From the NCBI GenBank assembly GCA_964544115.1, contig CAZJBP010000048.1:1-22166 (forward strand): a stretch of 22,166 nucleotides of DNA, written 5' to 3'. The notes beneath the pieces are model-generated. The model was not told where the DNA came from. It saw only the letters and a list, made by a program, of their open reading frames with translations, and did not search any database. The translations under genes were made by a program, and so were the position numbers. Every line of letters starts with the position of its first letter. The first letter of the stretch is position 1. The stretch is from CAZJBP01 sp964544115. Its GTDB lineage: Bacteria > Verrucomicrobiota > Kiritimatiellia > UBA8416 > JADHWI01. Below, piece by piece: positions 1 through 7,607 of the stretch.

Positions 1-23
1 TTCCTTTTCAGTCCGAGTCCATC

Positions 24-266
24 TCGGTGTCGGCGTCGGAATTGGCGAAACCCCGTAGGGCCGTTACCCGAGAATGAGCGGCACGCCAACCTCGATGCCG
101 ATTCCGATTCGAATGGCGCCTGCTTAGGGGTCCTTGCCTTCTTAATCGTGCTCCTAATCTTGCTCTTAATCCACTCGTGCACAATGGATTACGATTAAGA
201 TCAAGATTAGGACTCGGACGGGAAATAGCGATTATCCAAGAGCCATTCGCTGCCAATGCCGACTCC
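24..266. repeat. Nested inverted repeat made of degenerate 6-bp units
   Basis: Three sets of arms nest around a 13-nt centre. Positions 152-172 pair with 186-212 (20 of 21 bases, with one extra 6-nt unit, cgatta, in the right arm). Positions 110-117 pair with 242-249 (8 of 8), and 32-46 with 252-266 (13 of 15). Within the arms the sequence has a clear 6-base rhythm: tcggtg tcggcg tcggaa ttggcg at 24-47, ctcgat gccgat tccgat tcgaat at 91-114, cttaat cgtgct cctaat cttgct cttaat at 141-170, and ttacga ttaaga tcaaga ttagga ctcgga at 189-218. The arms are AT-richer than the surrounding DNA. No transposase or other gene is associated. It could be a palindromic intergenic mobile element, a structured RNA or a former microsatellite; I cannot assign a class. 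Confidence 0.7.
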
Positions 267-292
267 GCCCCCGAAACGGCAGAAGAAGATTA

Positions 293-324
293 GATGCGTT
301 CGCCCTGCCGGCGCGGCGAACATC
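293..324. other. Small hairpin in the leader region of the lipoprotein gene
   Basis: A 7-bp perfect stem, gttcgcc (298-304) with ggcgaac (315-321), has a 10-nt GC-rich loop. It can be extended by gat/atc across a 2-nt bulge. No T-run follows, so it does not look like an intrinsic terminator. Positions 325-427 up to the lipoprotein start show no other structure and no convincing promoter. Confidence 0.3.
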
Positions 325-427
325 GACCTTGCCCCTTCCCCCGTCAAATCGGTACGGTCTCAATCAAATGGTGGCTGGGTGCGAGGTCAGGGGCTCTCCG
401 GGGGCCTTGCAACGTGAGGAGGACGGA

Positions 428-859
428 ATGAACGGAACGAACCGCCTGCTGGTCTATGTGTCACTCGCCACGCTGGTTTGTCTTTCCGGCTGTCGCGCAG
501 CCAGCAACCCGCAAGCGGAGGCCGACGCGGTTGTGGCCGCCAAGGCATGGCTGTCGCTGGTGGACGGCGGGAAATACGCGGAAAGCTGGGACGAGGCGGC
601 GCCCCTCTTCCAGGCGGCCGTCTCGAAGGAGCAATGGCTCCAGGCCATGCAGGGCATGAGAAAGCCTTTTGGGAACAACCTGTCCAGAGAGCTGAAATCC
701 CAGCGGTATCGAACGTCCTTGCCGGGCGCCCCGGACGGCGAGTATGTCGTGATTCAATTCAAGGCGTCGTTTGAGAACAAGGCAGCTGCGGTGGAAACCA
801 TCACTCCCATGCAGGGCAGGGATGGAACGTGGAGAGTGTCCGGGTATTACATGAAGTAG
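428..859 (+). CDS. DUF4019-family lipoprotein
   Basis: Encodes 143 residues. The ATG at 428 is chosen because gaggagg (416-422) lies 5 nt upstream and because it gives a clean lipoprotein signal: an N-terminal hydrophobic helix at residues 7-18 ending in the lipobox LSGC, with the lipidated Cys at position 22. The mature part resembles the DUF4019 family, with a WLSLVDGGKYAESWDEA segment near the front, a PDGEYVVIQF strand, an AAVETITPM strand and a C-terminal GTWRVSGYYMK. The family has no established biochemical function and is usually a small periplasmic domain; I infer attachment to a membrane by its lipid. The cupin gene follows 34 bp downstream on the same strand and may be co-transcribed, but nothing shows a shared function. 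The assignment is from remembered family pattern, not a search. Confidence 0.8.
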   Translation: MNGTNRLLVYVSLATLVCLSGCRAASNPQAEADAVVAAKAWLSLVDGGKYAESWDEAAPLFQAAVSKEQWLQAMQGMRKPFGNNLSRELKSQRYRTSLPGAPDGEYVVIQFKASFENKAAAVETITPMQGRDGTWRVSGYYMK

Positions 860-893
860 CCGGACCGGGCCGCGTCTGAAAGGCGGGGGACGG

Positions 894-1229
894 ATGTTCA
901 GTCACCACGAGGATGCCGGCTACACCCCGTCGCTACCCGGGGTCCGGCAGAAGACGCTGGCGTTCGGAGACAGGACCGTCATGACCGAGTTCCTGCTTGC
1001 GAAAGGCAGCGCCTTTCCGCCGCACGCCCATCCGTATGAACAGACCGGCTACCTTGTCAAGGGGCACATCCGCCTCCAGATCGGCGGCGCTCGCTTTGAG
1101 GCGCGCGCGGGGGATGCGTGGAGCATTCCCATGAACGTGGAGCACGGCGCCCAGGTGGCCGAGGACTCGGTGGCCGTAGAGGTGTTCTCTCCGGCGCGGC
1201 CGGACTATCTGCCGAAGACGACCGGCTGA
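894..1229 (+). CDS. Small single-domain cupin protein
   Basis: Encodes 111 residues forming a single conserved beta-barrel (Cupin_2 type). Cupin motif 1 is visible as G-x5-HAH-x3-Q-x6-G at residues 38-57, with His44 and His46 as metal ligands and Gln50 in the position usually held by Glu. Motif 2 is G-x5-P-x4-H at residues 73-84, giving His84 as the last ligand. A purine-rich aggcgggggac precedes the ATG. The protein ends 7 bp from the stop of the convergent response-regulator gene, so the two transcripts must overlap or terminate inside one another; I see no terminator hairpin between them. Substrate and role cannot be told from sequence: such cupins range from sugar or polyketide enzymes to ligand-binding proteins. 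Confidence 0.85.
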   Translation: MFSHHEDAGYTPSLPGVRQKTLAFGDRTVMTEFLLAKGSAFPPHAHPYEQTGYLVKGHIRLQIGGARFEARAGDAWSIPMNVEHGAQVAEDSVAVEVFSPARPDYLPKTTG

Positions 1230-1236
1230 GAGGCGT

Positions 1237-1638
1237 TCAGTGTGCCGGGGTCCGCGCGAGGATCGCCTCGATCTTGCGGTTCAGCGTGCGCACATCGAAC
1301 GGCTTCTCGACGAAGTCGTCCACCGGCATCCATTCGCTGTCGATGTCCCGGGCGGAGAAATCGGCGGGGAATTCCTGGTTGATGGCGGTCAGCAGAAGGA
1401 TCGGCAGGCGCGCGATCTTCTTGTTCCGCCGGATGCGGCGCGCCAGGTCGAACCCCGCGGCCGGGTTGCTGGGGAACATGACGTCCAGCACCAGCACCTC
1501 GGGCGGGTTCGCGGTCAGCGACGCCTCGGCGCCTTCCGTGCTGTCCAGCGTCTCGACGGCATGCCCGAGGGCCGTGAGCATAAGCGCGAGATTCCCTGCG
1601 ACTTCCACGTCGTCATCGATGATCATGATGCGCGCCAT
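1237..1638 (-). CDS. Receiver-only response regulator
   Basis: Encodes 133 residues, one complete CheY-like receiver domain and no output domain. The acidic pocket is Asp8-Asp9-Asp10, the phospho-acceptor is Asp52 (in LVLDVMFP), the switch Thr is Thr84 (LLLTA), and the conserved Lys is Lys112 (VEKPFD). A roughly 20-residue acidic insert between Thr84 and Lys112 (EFPADFSARDIDSEWMPVDD) is longer than in CheY and resembles receivers found beside redox-enzyme operons in anaerobes (recalled, not searched). The start is supported by aaaggag about 7 nt upstream. It begins 13 bp after the histidine kinase stop, so the two form a pair. Without a DNA-binding or enzymatic domain it probably acts by protein contact, or passes phosphate to another protein. 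Confidence 0.92.
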   Translation of the reverse strand: MARIMIIDDDVEVAGNLALMLTALGHAVETLDSTEGAEASLTANPPEVLVLDVMFPSNPAAGFDLARRIRRNKKIARLPILLLTAINQEFPADFSARDIDSEWMPVDDFVEKPFDVRTLNRKIEAILARTPAH

Positions 1639-1651
1639 GTGATGGCTCCTT

Positions 1652-3046
1652 TCAGACGGGGATGACGACCGTGAACGTCGTCCCCTTGCTCTTCTCGCTG
1701 GTGACCCGGACCGTCAGGCCCAGGTTTCGCGCGACCTGTTTCACGATGGCCAGGCCCAGGCCGGTGGACATGGGGTTGTGCCGCCCGGCTTCCTCCGTGC
1801 GGAAGTACTCCTCGAACAGCCGCGGCATGGCCTCGGCCGCGATCCCGATGCCATGGTCCGCAACGCGGATCTCCACGCCGGCGGGACCGGCGGCGCCGTC
1901 GATGTCGACCGTGCCGCCGTCCCGCGAGTAGACGATCGCGTTGGCGATGAGGTTCGAGAACAGCGTTCCGAGCTGCGAGGGGCGGGATCGGACCGTGGCG
2001 CCGATCGGCGCCCTCCGGACGGTGATGTGGCCATGGGCCGCCCGTTCGGCGAGGTCGTCGACGGTGCGAGCCAGGAGGGCGTCGAGATCCACCGGTTCGA
2101 GCGCAGCGTCGGCCGCGGACGGGGACCGCAGTTCGCCGAGGTTGAGAATGTCGCGAATCCGCGCGCGCAGGGACGATGAGCGGGCCTCGATGGCCGAGAT
2201 GACGTGGCGAACGGGTTCGGACAGTTCGTTCCAGTGGACGAAACGCAGCAACTGGATATTGCTCTCGATCCCCGAGAACGGGGCCTTGAGATCGTGGGTC
2301 GTCCTCAGCATGATCATGTTCTTCTCATGGTCCGTCAGGATCAGTCGCTCATTGGCCTCCGCGAGTTGCCGGTCTCGCTCCCGCACGGCGCGGGAGATGG
2401 TCGAGGCGAGGTACCAGACCACGAACCACGTGAAGACCGCCGACGCGGCCAGGAGGACGTTCAGACCGGGGTCATCCTGCTGGGGCATGCGCACCGCCAC
2501 GATGCTGCGGGACGGCAGCAGCCCCGTCGTCTCCAGTCCGACGCAGGCGACAAACAGCCCCGACCCGAGCACGGTGACGAGAAAGCTGGAGCGCGGGGGA
2601 AAGAAGATGCACGCCATGATGATGTGGAAGAGATAGGCAAACGCGATGAACGTGGCGGTGCTGCCGACCCGGTGGACCAGGGCGGTCAGGATCAGGAGGT
2701 CGATGACGATTTGTGACCAGAGGTGAGCGGTCACATAAGCGCGGCCGGCGCTGGCGCCGATGCGGCGCAGGGTGAGGTGGAACGCCGCGTTGACCAGGGC
2801 GAGCGCGGCGGCCAGAGCCCAGGGCCAGTGCATGGCGGGGGTCAGGCGGAGGGCGCTCAAAAAACCGGGCTCGACCCTGCAGGCCACCCCGAAGGCGCAC
2901 AGCGCAAGGACCACGAACCAGCGGATGCGCACGAACCAGAGCGCATTGGCGATCAGGATCTCACGGCCAAGGCCCTGGCGGGCCTCGGCATCCAAAGGCC
3001 GGGCCTCCTCTGCGGCAAGAACCAACTCGAATGTTTCTGCGGCCAT
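1652..3046 (-). CDS. Membrane sensor histidine kinase
   Basis: Encodes 464 residues. The N-terminal half (about 36-215) contains roughly six hydrophobic stretches (near 43-56, 74-93, 110-124, 130-149, 155-172 and 197-214) with only short loops, so the sensor lies within the membrane. A short coiled linker (218-245) leads to the dimerisation and phosphotransfer helix with His251 in TTHDLKAP. The ATPase domain has an N box (NLIANAIVYS), a G1 box (DHGIGI), an F-box region (LFEEYFR) and a G2 box (GLGLAI). The kinase looks active. It lies between the ferritin-like gene (29 bp upstream) and its receiver (13 bp downstream), at the end of the nqr block, which suggests that it senses quinone pool, redox state or ion gradient; that is inference from context only. 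Confidence 0.93.
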   Translation of the reverse strand: MAAETFELVLAAEEARPLDAEARQGLGREILIANALWFVRIRWFVVLALCAFGVACRVEPGFLSALRLTPAMHWPWALAAALALVNAAFHLTLRRIGASAGRAYVTAHLWSQIVIDLLILTALVHRVGSTATFIAFAYLFHIIMACIFFPPRSSFLVTVLGSGLFVACVGLETTGLLPSRSIVAVRMPQQDDPGLNVLLAASAVFTWFVVWYLASTISRAVRERDRQLAEANERLILTDHEKNMIMLRTTHDLKAPFSGIESNIQLLRFVHWNELSEPVRHVISAIEARSSSLRARIRDILNLGELRSPSAADAALEPVDLDALLARTVDDLAERAAHGHITVRRAPIGATVRSRPSQLGTLFSNLIANAIVYSRDGGTVDIDGAAGPAGVEIRVADHGIGIAAEAMPRLFEEYFRTEEAGRHNPMSTGLGLAIVKQVARNLGLTVRVTSEKSKGTTFTVVIPV

Positions 3047-3075
3047 GTATTGACTCCGCGACGACCGGGAGGCGG

Positions 3076-3531
3076 CTAGAAGTAGTCCATTGCCAGCATC
3101 TTCTTCAGCATCACGACATCGCGCTCTTCGATCCGGATAAGGGCCTCGACGAGTTGGCGGGCCTCCGCGATGAGTTCCTGGCTGAGGATATCGCGGTAGA
3201 ACCGGATCAGCTCGGAATCGTACTGGATGGCCGCAGTTAGCAGGTGGTTGCCGTGCGCCGTCCCGGGCGGAATGCCCAGCACGCCGGGGATGAGGCCGGA
3301 GTCGACATGCACGGCGTGTTTCAGCTCGATCCGGCGCAGTCGATCCACTTCAGAGGCGCTGAGGTCGGCAAGCGCCTGGTCCATATGGCGGCGGTGCCGC
3401 GCCAGCCAATACGTCAGCAGGCGCACGCCGTTGTCCGACGACAGGTCGCGAATGGCGGCATAGCGCTCTGCCGCCGCTTCCTCGAAGCGGTGTGCCTGGT
3501 CCAGCATCTCGCCCAGCGTCGTGATGGCCAT
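3076..3531 (-). CDS. Ferritin-like (rubrerythrin-type) helical protein with altered metal site
   Basis: Encodes 151 residues, predicted almost entirely helical in a two-by-two pattern like rubrerythrin and bacterioferritin cores. Helix 1 has FEEAAAERY (17-24); helix 2 has HRRH (46-49) where the family normally has ExxH; helix 3 has YDSELIRFY (105-113); helix 4 has EERD (136-139) in place of ExxH. Two canonical ligand positions therefore differ, and a normal di-iron centre is doubtful. The start ATG has aaggag about 6 nt upstream. It sits 23 bp after nqrF and 29 bp before the histidine kinase in the same direction, suggesting a role linked to the sodium pump or its regulation, perhaps as a redox or peroxide sensor or adaptor. 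An alternative is a plain helical adaptor with no metal. Confidence 0.65.
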   Translation of the reverse strand: MAITTLGEMLDQAHRFEEAAAERYAAIRDLSSDNGVRLLTYWLARHRRHMDQALADLSASEVDRLRRIELKHAVHVDSGLIPGVLGIPPGTAHGNHLLTAAIQYDSELIRFYRDILSQELIAEARQLVEALIRIEERDVVMLKKMLAMDYF

Positions 3532-3554
3532 CGTCGTCTCCTTCTTCGCTGTGC

Positions 3555-4646
3555 TCAGAACTTATCGTAGAAGATGTCGCCGGGAAGCAGTCCCTTCGTC
3601 TTTAATACCTCTGTCACGGCGTCGATCATCGGAGGGGGGCCGCACAGGAACGCCTGCCTGCGCGCCGGATGCTGGAGCGCCTTGTCGACCGAAAGGTGCA
3701 CGAAGCCGGTCTCGCCGTCCCAGTCCTCGCCGGCGGCCAGCGCGTCTGAGAGGGCGTAGACCACCTTCAGGCCTGGGAACTTCCTCTCCATCTCGCGGAA
3801 CCGCTCGAGGTAGAATACATCCTTTTTGGTGCGGCACCCGAAGAACATCCAGCACCGCCGCTGCGGCCACCGCTCGTAGAGGGTGGTCACGATGTTGGCG
3901 ATGGGGGCCATGCCGCAGCCGCCGCCCACGCAGACCACTTCCACCTCCGGGTCCTCGGACAGCCTGAACTCGCCGTAGGGGCCGGTGAAGACCACAGGGT
4001 CGTCCGGCTTCAGGCCGTGCAGGTAGGTGGAGGCGATGCCGCCGGGAACCAGGCGGACCACCAGCTGGACCTTGTTGCGCTCGTGGGCCGCCGAGCTGAT
4101 AGAGTAGGCGCGGAAAACAGGGCCGTCCGACCCCTGCACCTGCACCTGGATGTACTGTCCGGGGCGCTGGGCGATCTCCGCCGGCTCCAGCAGGGCCAGG
4201 TTGATCTCCTTGATGTCCGGGGTCAGTGTTGCCTCGGAAGCCAGGCGGGCCTGGAACTGGCGGACGTTGAGCAGGTCTGCCGGGATGCGAATGGCCACAT
4301 CGTTGCGGATCTTGACCTGGCAGGCCAGGCGAACGCCGGTCTTGGCCTCGGTCGGCGTCAGGAACGGCGTCTCCGTCGGCAGCAGCGGCCCGCCGCCCTC
4401 GAGGACGGTGACCTTGCAGTAGCCGCATGAGCCCTTGCCGCCGCAGGCGGACGGGATGTAGATGCGGTTGCCGATCAGGGCGGCCAGCAGGGACTGCCCG
4501 CCCTGCACCTTCAGCGGCCGCTCACCCTCGTTCACGTCCACCTTGCAGATGCCGTAGTTGACCAGATAGCGTCCGGCCACGTTGAGCAGGATGGTCAGGG
4601 CCACCAGCACGCCGGTAAAGCACAGCATTGTGGAAAGGTAAACCAT
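3555..4646 (-). CDS. nqrF: Na+-NQR subunit F, NADH dehydrogenase flavoprotein
   Basis: Encodes 363 residues from ATG 4646, which has aggg 8 nt upstream; a GTG at 4655 would add three residues. NqrF is the entry point for electrons: it oxidises NADH with FAD and passes electrons to a [2Fe-2S] cluster. Visible parts are one N-terminal membrane helix (about 4-28), a plant-type ferredoxin domain with Cys68, Cys74, Cys77 and Cys109 (CGGKGSCGYC), an FAD-binding RAYSIS motif (179-184), a nucleotide-binding GGGCGMAPI (241-249), a CGPPPMI loop, and an aromatic C-terminus (FYDKF) that stacks on the flavin in this family. It follows nqrE with almost no gap. Length is a little short of the roughly 408 residues in Vibrio, but all motifs are present. 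Confidence 0.95.
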   Translation of the reverse strand: MVYLSTMLCFTGVLVALTILLNVAGRYLVNYGICKVDVNEGERPLKVQGGQSLLAALIGNRIYIPSACGGKGSCGYCKVTVLEGGGPLLPTETPFLTPTEAKTGVRLACQVKIRNDVAIRIPADLLNVRQFQARLASEATLTPDIKEINLALLEPAEIAQRPGQYIQVQVQGSDGPVFRAYSISSAAHERNKVQLVVRLVPGGIASTYLHGLKPDDPVVFTGPYGEFRLSEDPEVEVVCVGGGCGMAPIANIVTTLYERWPQRRCWMFFGCRTKKDVFYLERFREMERKFPGLKVVYALSDALAAGEDWDGETGFVHLSVDKALQHPARRQAFLCGPPPMIDAVTEVLKTKGLLPGDIFYDKF

Positions 4647-4656
4647 TCCGCGCACC

Positions 4657-5247
4657 CTACTGGATGTTGACCATGCCCGCGAACCCCATGAACGCCATGG
4701 CCATCACGCCCGTGATCAGCATCGCGATCGCCACGCCCTGCATCGACTCCGGCACGCGGCTGTACTCCATCTTCTTCCGCAACCCCGCCATCAGCACGAT
4801 CGCCAGCATCCACCCCAGGCTGCTGCCGAAGCCGAAGCCCACCGTCTGCAGGAACGTGTACTGGCGGAGCACCATGAACAGCGATACGGCCATGATCACG
4901 CAGTTCACCGCGATGAGGGGCAGGAAGATGCCGAGCGCGTAGTACAGCTTGGGGCTGAAGCGCTCGATAAACATCTCCACGAACTGGGTGAATGCGGCGA
5001 TGACCGCGATGAAGACGATGAACGACATGTGCTCTGCGTGGAACGGCAGTAGCAGGTAGTAATAGACGAGGTAGTTCAGCGCGCAGGTGCAGGTCGTCAC
5101 GAAGACCACCGCCACACCGAGTCCCACGGCCGTGTCGTACTGCTTCGAGCACACCAGGAACGAGCACATGCCGATGAAGCCCGTCAGCAGGATGTTGTTC
5201 GTCAACAGGGCCGCGAGCAGGATCAGGAGCGGGCCGGGGGTGGTCAT
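4657..5247 (-). CDS. nqrE: Na+-NQR subunit E
   Basis: Encodes 196 residues, a six-helix integral membrane subunit. Together with NqrD it forms the inverted pair that holds a membrane-embedded iron centre in Na+-NQR. The two cysteines expected for this are present: Cys28 in GMCSFLVCS and Cys116 in AVNCVIMA. Other family marks are TNNILLTGFIGMC near the start, VEMFIERFSPKLYYALGIFLPLI in the middle and GFGSSLGWMLAIVLMAG late. The ATG overlaps the nqrD stop by 4 bp (ATGA), indicating translational coupling. The product is distinguished from the homologous RnfA by its gene order and by the presence of nqrF instead of rnfB. Confidence 0.95.
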   Translation of the reverse strand: MTTPGPLLILLAALLTNNILLTGFIGMCSFLVCSKQYDTAVGLGVAVVFVTTCTCALNYLVYYYLLLPFHAEHMSFIVFIAVIAAFTQFVEMFIERFSPKLYYALGIFLPLIAVNCVIMAVSLFMVLRQYTFLQTVGFGFGSSLGWMLAIVLMAGLRKKMEYSRVPESMQGVAIAMLITGVMAMAFMGFAGMVNIQ

Positions 5248-5909
5248 GGCTTGGCCCCTCCCTTCTGCGGCTTGGCCCGGGCGCGGACGAGGTTGTAGAG
5301 GGTGATCATCAGCGCGAGGGTGAAGAACGCGCCGGGCGCGAGGACCATGAGCTGGTTTGGCGTGAACCAGCGCGCAGACGTGACGACGTGCCCGAACAGC
5401 GTGCCCGCGCCAAGAAGTTCTCGCAGTGTGGCCACCAGCAGCAGGACGGCCGCGTAGCCGGCTCCGTTGGCGGCGCCGTCGACGATGGAGACGATCGGGC
5501 GGTTCTGCAGCGCGAACGCCTCCATGCGCCCCATCACGATGCAGTTGGTGATGATCAGGCCGACGTAGGGCCCGAGCTTCTTCGACATGTCCCAGTAGAA
5601 CGACTTGAGGAACAGGTCGAACAGGATGACGAAGGCGGCGATGATGGTGAGCTCTGCGATGATGCGGATGCGCCCGGGGGTGATCTGGCGCACGAGGGAT
5701 CCCAGGAGATTCGAGAAGGCGCAGGTCAGGATCAGGGCCAGGCCCATCACGACCGCTGTCTCCATCCGGCTGGTCACCGCCAGCGCCGAGCAGATGCCAA
5801 GCACCTGGACGGCGATCGGGTTGTTCGTCCACGTTCCGTCGCGCAGCGTCTGCTTGCCCTTGCCGTCGCAGAGCCCCGGCGCACAGCCTGCACAGGTGGT
5901 GCCGTTCAC
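5244..5909 (-). CDS. nqrD: Na+-NQR subunit D, with an unusual Cys-rich N-terminus
   Basis: Encodes 221 residues, a six-helix membrane subunit homologous to NqrE. The family iron-ligand cysteines are Cys40 (LGICSALAVT) and Cys123 (IITNCIVMGR). NNPIAVQVLGICSA and RMEAFALQNRP are strong NqrD signatures. Oddly, the first 15 residues contain Cys6, Cys9 and Cys14 (CAGCAPGLC) ahead of a Gly/Lys-rich linker; Vibrio NqrD has no such cluster-like segment as far as I recall. The start overlaps nqrC by 4 bp, and no later in-frame start lies before the conserved NNPIAVQ, so the segment probably belongs to the protein. It could bind a metal, form disulfides or mean nothing. NqrE overlaps the 3' end by 4 bp. 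Confidence 0.93.
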   Translation of the reverse strand: MNGTTCAGCAPGLCDGKGKQTLRDGTWTNNPIAVQVLGICSALAVTSRMETAVVMGLALILTCAFSNLLGSLVRQITPGRIRIIAELTIIAAFVILFDLFLKSFYWDMSKKLGPYVGLIITNCIVMGRMEAFALQNRPIVSIVDGAANGAGYAAVLLLVATLRELLGAGTLFGHVVTSARWFTPNQLMVLAPGAFFTLALMITLYNLVRARAKPQKGGAKP

Positions 5910-6529
5910 GGTGAAGCCTCCGTGGGTTCAATGTTGGCGATGGCGGTGTTGATCATGGCCTCAACCTTGCGGCAGGTCATGGTCGCCCCGGTGATGCCGT
6001 CGACCTCGTTTGAGGCGGCGGCGGTGCCGGGCGGGCGGATCCACAGGCCCGGCGTTCCGTCAACGCGGATCCGCTTGCCGACAAAACGGTCGCAGAAGTC
6101 AGCCGAGGCAATCTCGCCTCCGAGCCCGGGTGTCTCCTCCTGCTGGTAGACGGTGAGCCCCCGCACGGTGCGTTCGTCGGGTTCCAGCGCAAGGAAGCCC
6201 TTGATGGGGCCCCACAGGCCGGGGCCCTCGAACGGCACCGCCACGGCCTTCGGCCGGTCGACGCCCTGCGGCTGGTAGAGGTAGCGCACCCCGGCAGGCG
6301 TCTGCACCTCCCGCACTTCGCGGGCGAACAGGGCCTTGAGCTGGGCCGCGCCGGCCTTCGCATCAAAGGGCACGCCGAGGGCGGACATGACGTTGAGCAG
6401 CTTCTCGGCCTCCTCGTTGGCCCGCCGGCGGGGATTGGCGAACTCGCCCGCCCCGGTCAGAAGCAGCGAGACCACCACGCCCATGATCACCGTGTAGGTC
6501 ACCATGTAGGCGTTGCTATCGAGTTTCAC
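5906..6529 (-). CDS. nqrC: Na+-NQR subunit C, covalent FMN protein
   Basis: Encodes 207 residues from a GTG at 6529, chosen because ggaggg lies 6 nt upstream and because the product then starts with KLDSNAYMVTYTV, the normal NqrC beginning. An upstream ATG at 6562 would overlap nqrB by 47 bp and add 11 residues. There is one N-terminal membrane helix (about 9-27), and the rest is periplasmic. The FMN-binding domain contains GPGLWGPIKGFLAL and ETPGLGGEI, then the flavinylation motif DGITGATMT, whose last Thr (Thr185 here) should carry FMN through a phosphoester bond made by ApbE. No apbE gene is in the window, so the flavin transferase must be elsewhere. It overlaps nqrB by 14 bp and nqrD by 4 bp. 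Confidence 0.93.
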   Translation of the reverse strand: MKLDSNAYMVTYTVIMGVVVSLLLTGAGEFANPRRRANEEAEKLLNVMSALGVPFDAKAGAAQLKALFAREVREVQTPAGVRYLYQPQGVDRPKAVAVPFEGPGLWGPIKGFLALEPDERTVRGLTVYQQEETPGLGGEIASADFCDRFVGKRIRVDGTPGLWIRPPGTAAASNEVDGITGATMTCRKVEAMINTAIANIEPTEASP

Positions 6530-7607
6530 GGCGGACCCTCCGGGCATGAATCCGGCAGACAACTTCGTCGAGCGAGGGCGCGCAGATGTTGCCCAGCAGA
6601 ATGGCGAACATCACGCCCTCGACGTATCCCGTGAGATTGCGGATGAGGACCGTGGAGCAGCCGATGATGGCGCCATAGGCCCAGCGGCCACCGTGAGTGA
6701 CCGGCCCGGTGACCGGATCGGTGGCCATGAAGACGGCGCCGAACAGCAGGCTGCCGGCCAGCAGGTGCCAGACCGGCGGACCGAAGCTGCCGGGCAGCAG
6801 AGCGTGCAGTACGGTGGCCAGGGCCAGGAAGGAGCCGATGGTGCCCAGCATCGTCCGCCAGCTGGCCACGCGCGTCAGCAGCAGGAACGCGGCGCCCAGC
6901 AGGATGGCCAGGGCCGAGGTCTCGCCGGCGCTGCCCGGAACCGAGCCGAGGAACAGGTCGGCCAGCGGCGCGAACGTGCCGTCCTTCGCGTGGACCAGCG
7001 GCGTGGCGGCGGTGACGGCGTCCACGGTGGAGGCATCGACGAACTGCAGGCAGCGCCCAGCCGGGCCGGAGCCCGGCAGGATCCAGTTGCCGGACATGGC
7101 GCGGGGGTAGCCGATGGCCAGAAAGCAGCGCCCCAGGATCGCCGGGTTAAACAGGTTACGGCCGGTCCCTCCGAAGACTTCCTTGCCGACGAGCACGCCG
7201 AACGCCACGCCCACGGCCACCATCCACAGCGGCAGGCCCGGCGGCAGGATCAGGGGGAACAGCAGACCGGTCACGAGGAGCCCCTCGTTGATGTCCTCTT
7301 TGCGGCAGACGGCGAACAGGACCTCCACCGCGCCGCCCACTGCGTAGGAGACCGCGATCATGGCCAGCACGCGCAGCCCGAAGAAGTAGACCGCCGCCGC
7401 CACGCACGGCAAGAGCGCTACGATGACCAGCGACATGTAGCGCTTGAGGTCAACGGCATCGCGGCCGAACGGCGCGGTCGCAGTCTCCTCCTCGTGGGCG
7501 AAGAGGAACGCGTCGGCCGCCCGGTAGACGGGGGCGAGGACGGCCCACTTTCCGCCCTCTTCAAAGAGGGGGCGCAGACGCTCCAGAAGTCGTGCGAGGG
7601 CTCTCAT
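6516..7607 (-). CDS. nqrB: Na+-NQR subunit B, main membrane subunit
   Basis: Encodes 363 residues from ATG 7607, which overlaps the nqrA stop by 4 bp; a start at 7640 would add 11 basic residues and is less likely. NqrB carries covalent FMN and riboflavin and forms the main Na+ path. About ten membrane helices are seen, with family marks RDAVDLKRYM near the front, KEVFGGTGRNLFNPAILGR (142-160) and MATDPVTGPVT late. The expected flavinylation site is Thr202 in VTAATPL: the usual motif is S/T-G-A-T, so the Gly is replaced by Ala here. The N-terminal cytoplasmic segment and overall length are shorter than Vibrio NqrB (about 412 residues). RnfD is the homologous alternative, excluded by the nqrF and nqrA context. 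Confidence 0.95.
   Translation of the reverse strand: MRALARLLERLRPLFEEGGKWAVLAPVYRAADAFLFAHEEETATAPFGRDAVDLKRYMSLVIVALLPCVAAAVYFFGLRVLAMIAVSYAVGGAVEVLFAVCRKEDINEGLLVTGLLFPLILPPGLPLWMVAVGVAFGVLVGKEVFGGTGRNLFNPAILGRCFLAIGYPRAMSGNWILPGSGPAGRCLQFVDASTVDAVTAATPLVHAKDGTFAPLADLFLGSVPGSAGETSALAILLGAAFLLLTRVASWRTMLGTIGSFLALATVLHALLPGSFGPPVWHLLAGSLLFGAVFMATDPVTGPVTHGGRWAYGAIIGCSTVLIRNLTGYVEGVMFAILLGNICAPSLDEVVCRIHARRVRRETR

Noticed and set aside
24..218. Possible CRISPR array
   Set aside because: Units are 6 bp and contiguous, with no spacers of constant size and no cas genes nearby.
8..256. Minus-strand open frame of 82 codons over the repeat region
   Set aside because: It is simply the hexamer repeat translated (Arg/Ser/Asn/Leu-rich), with no ribosome site or domain.
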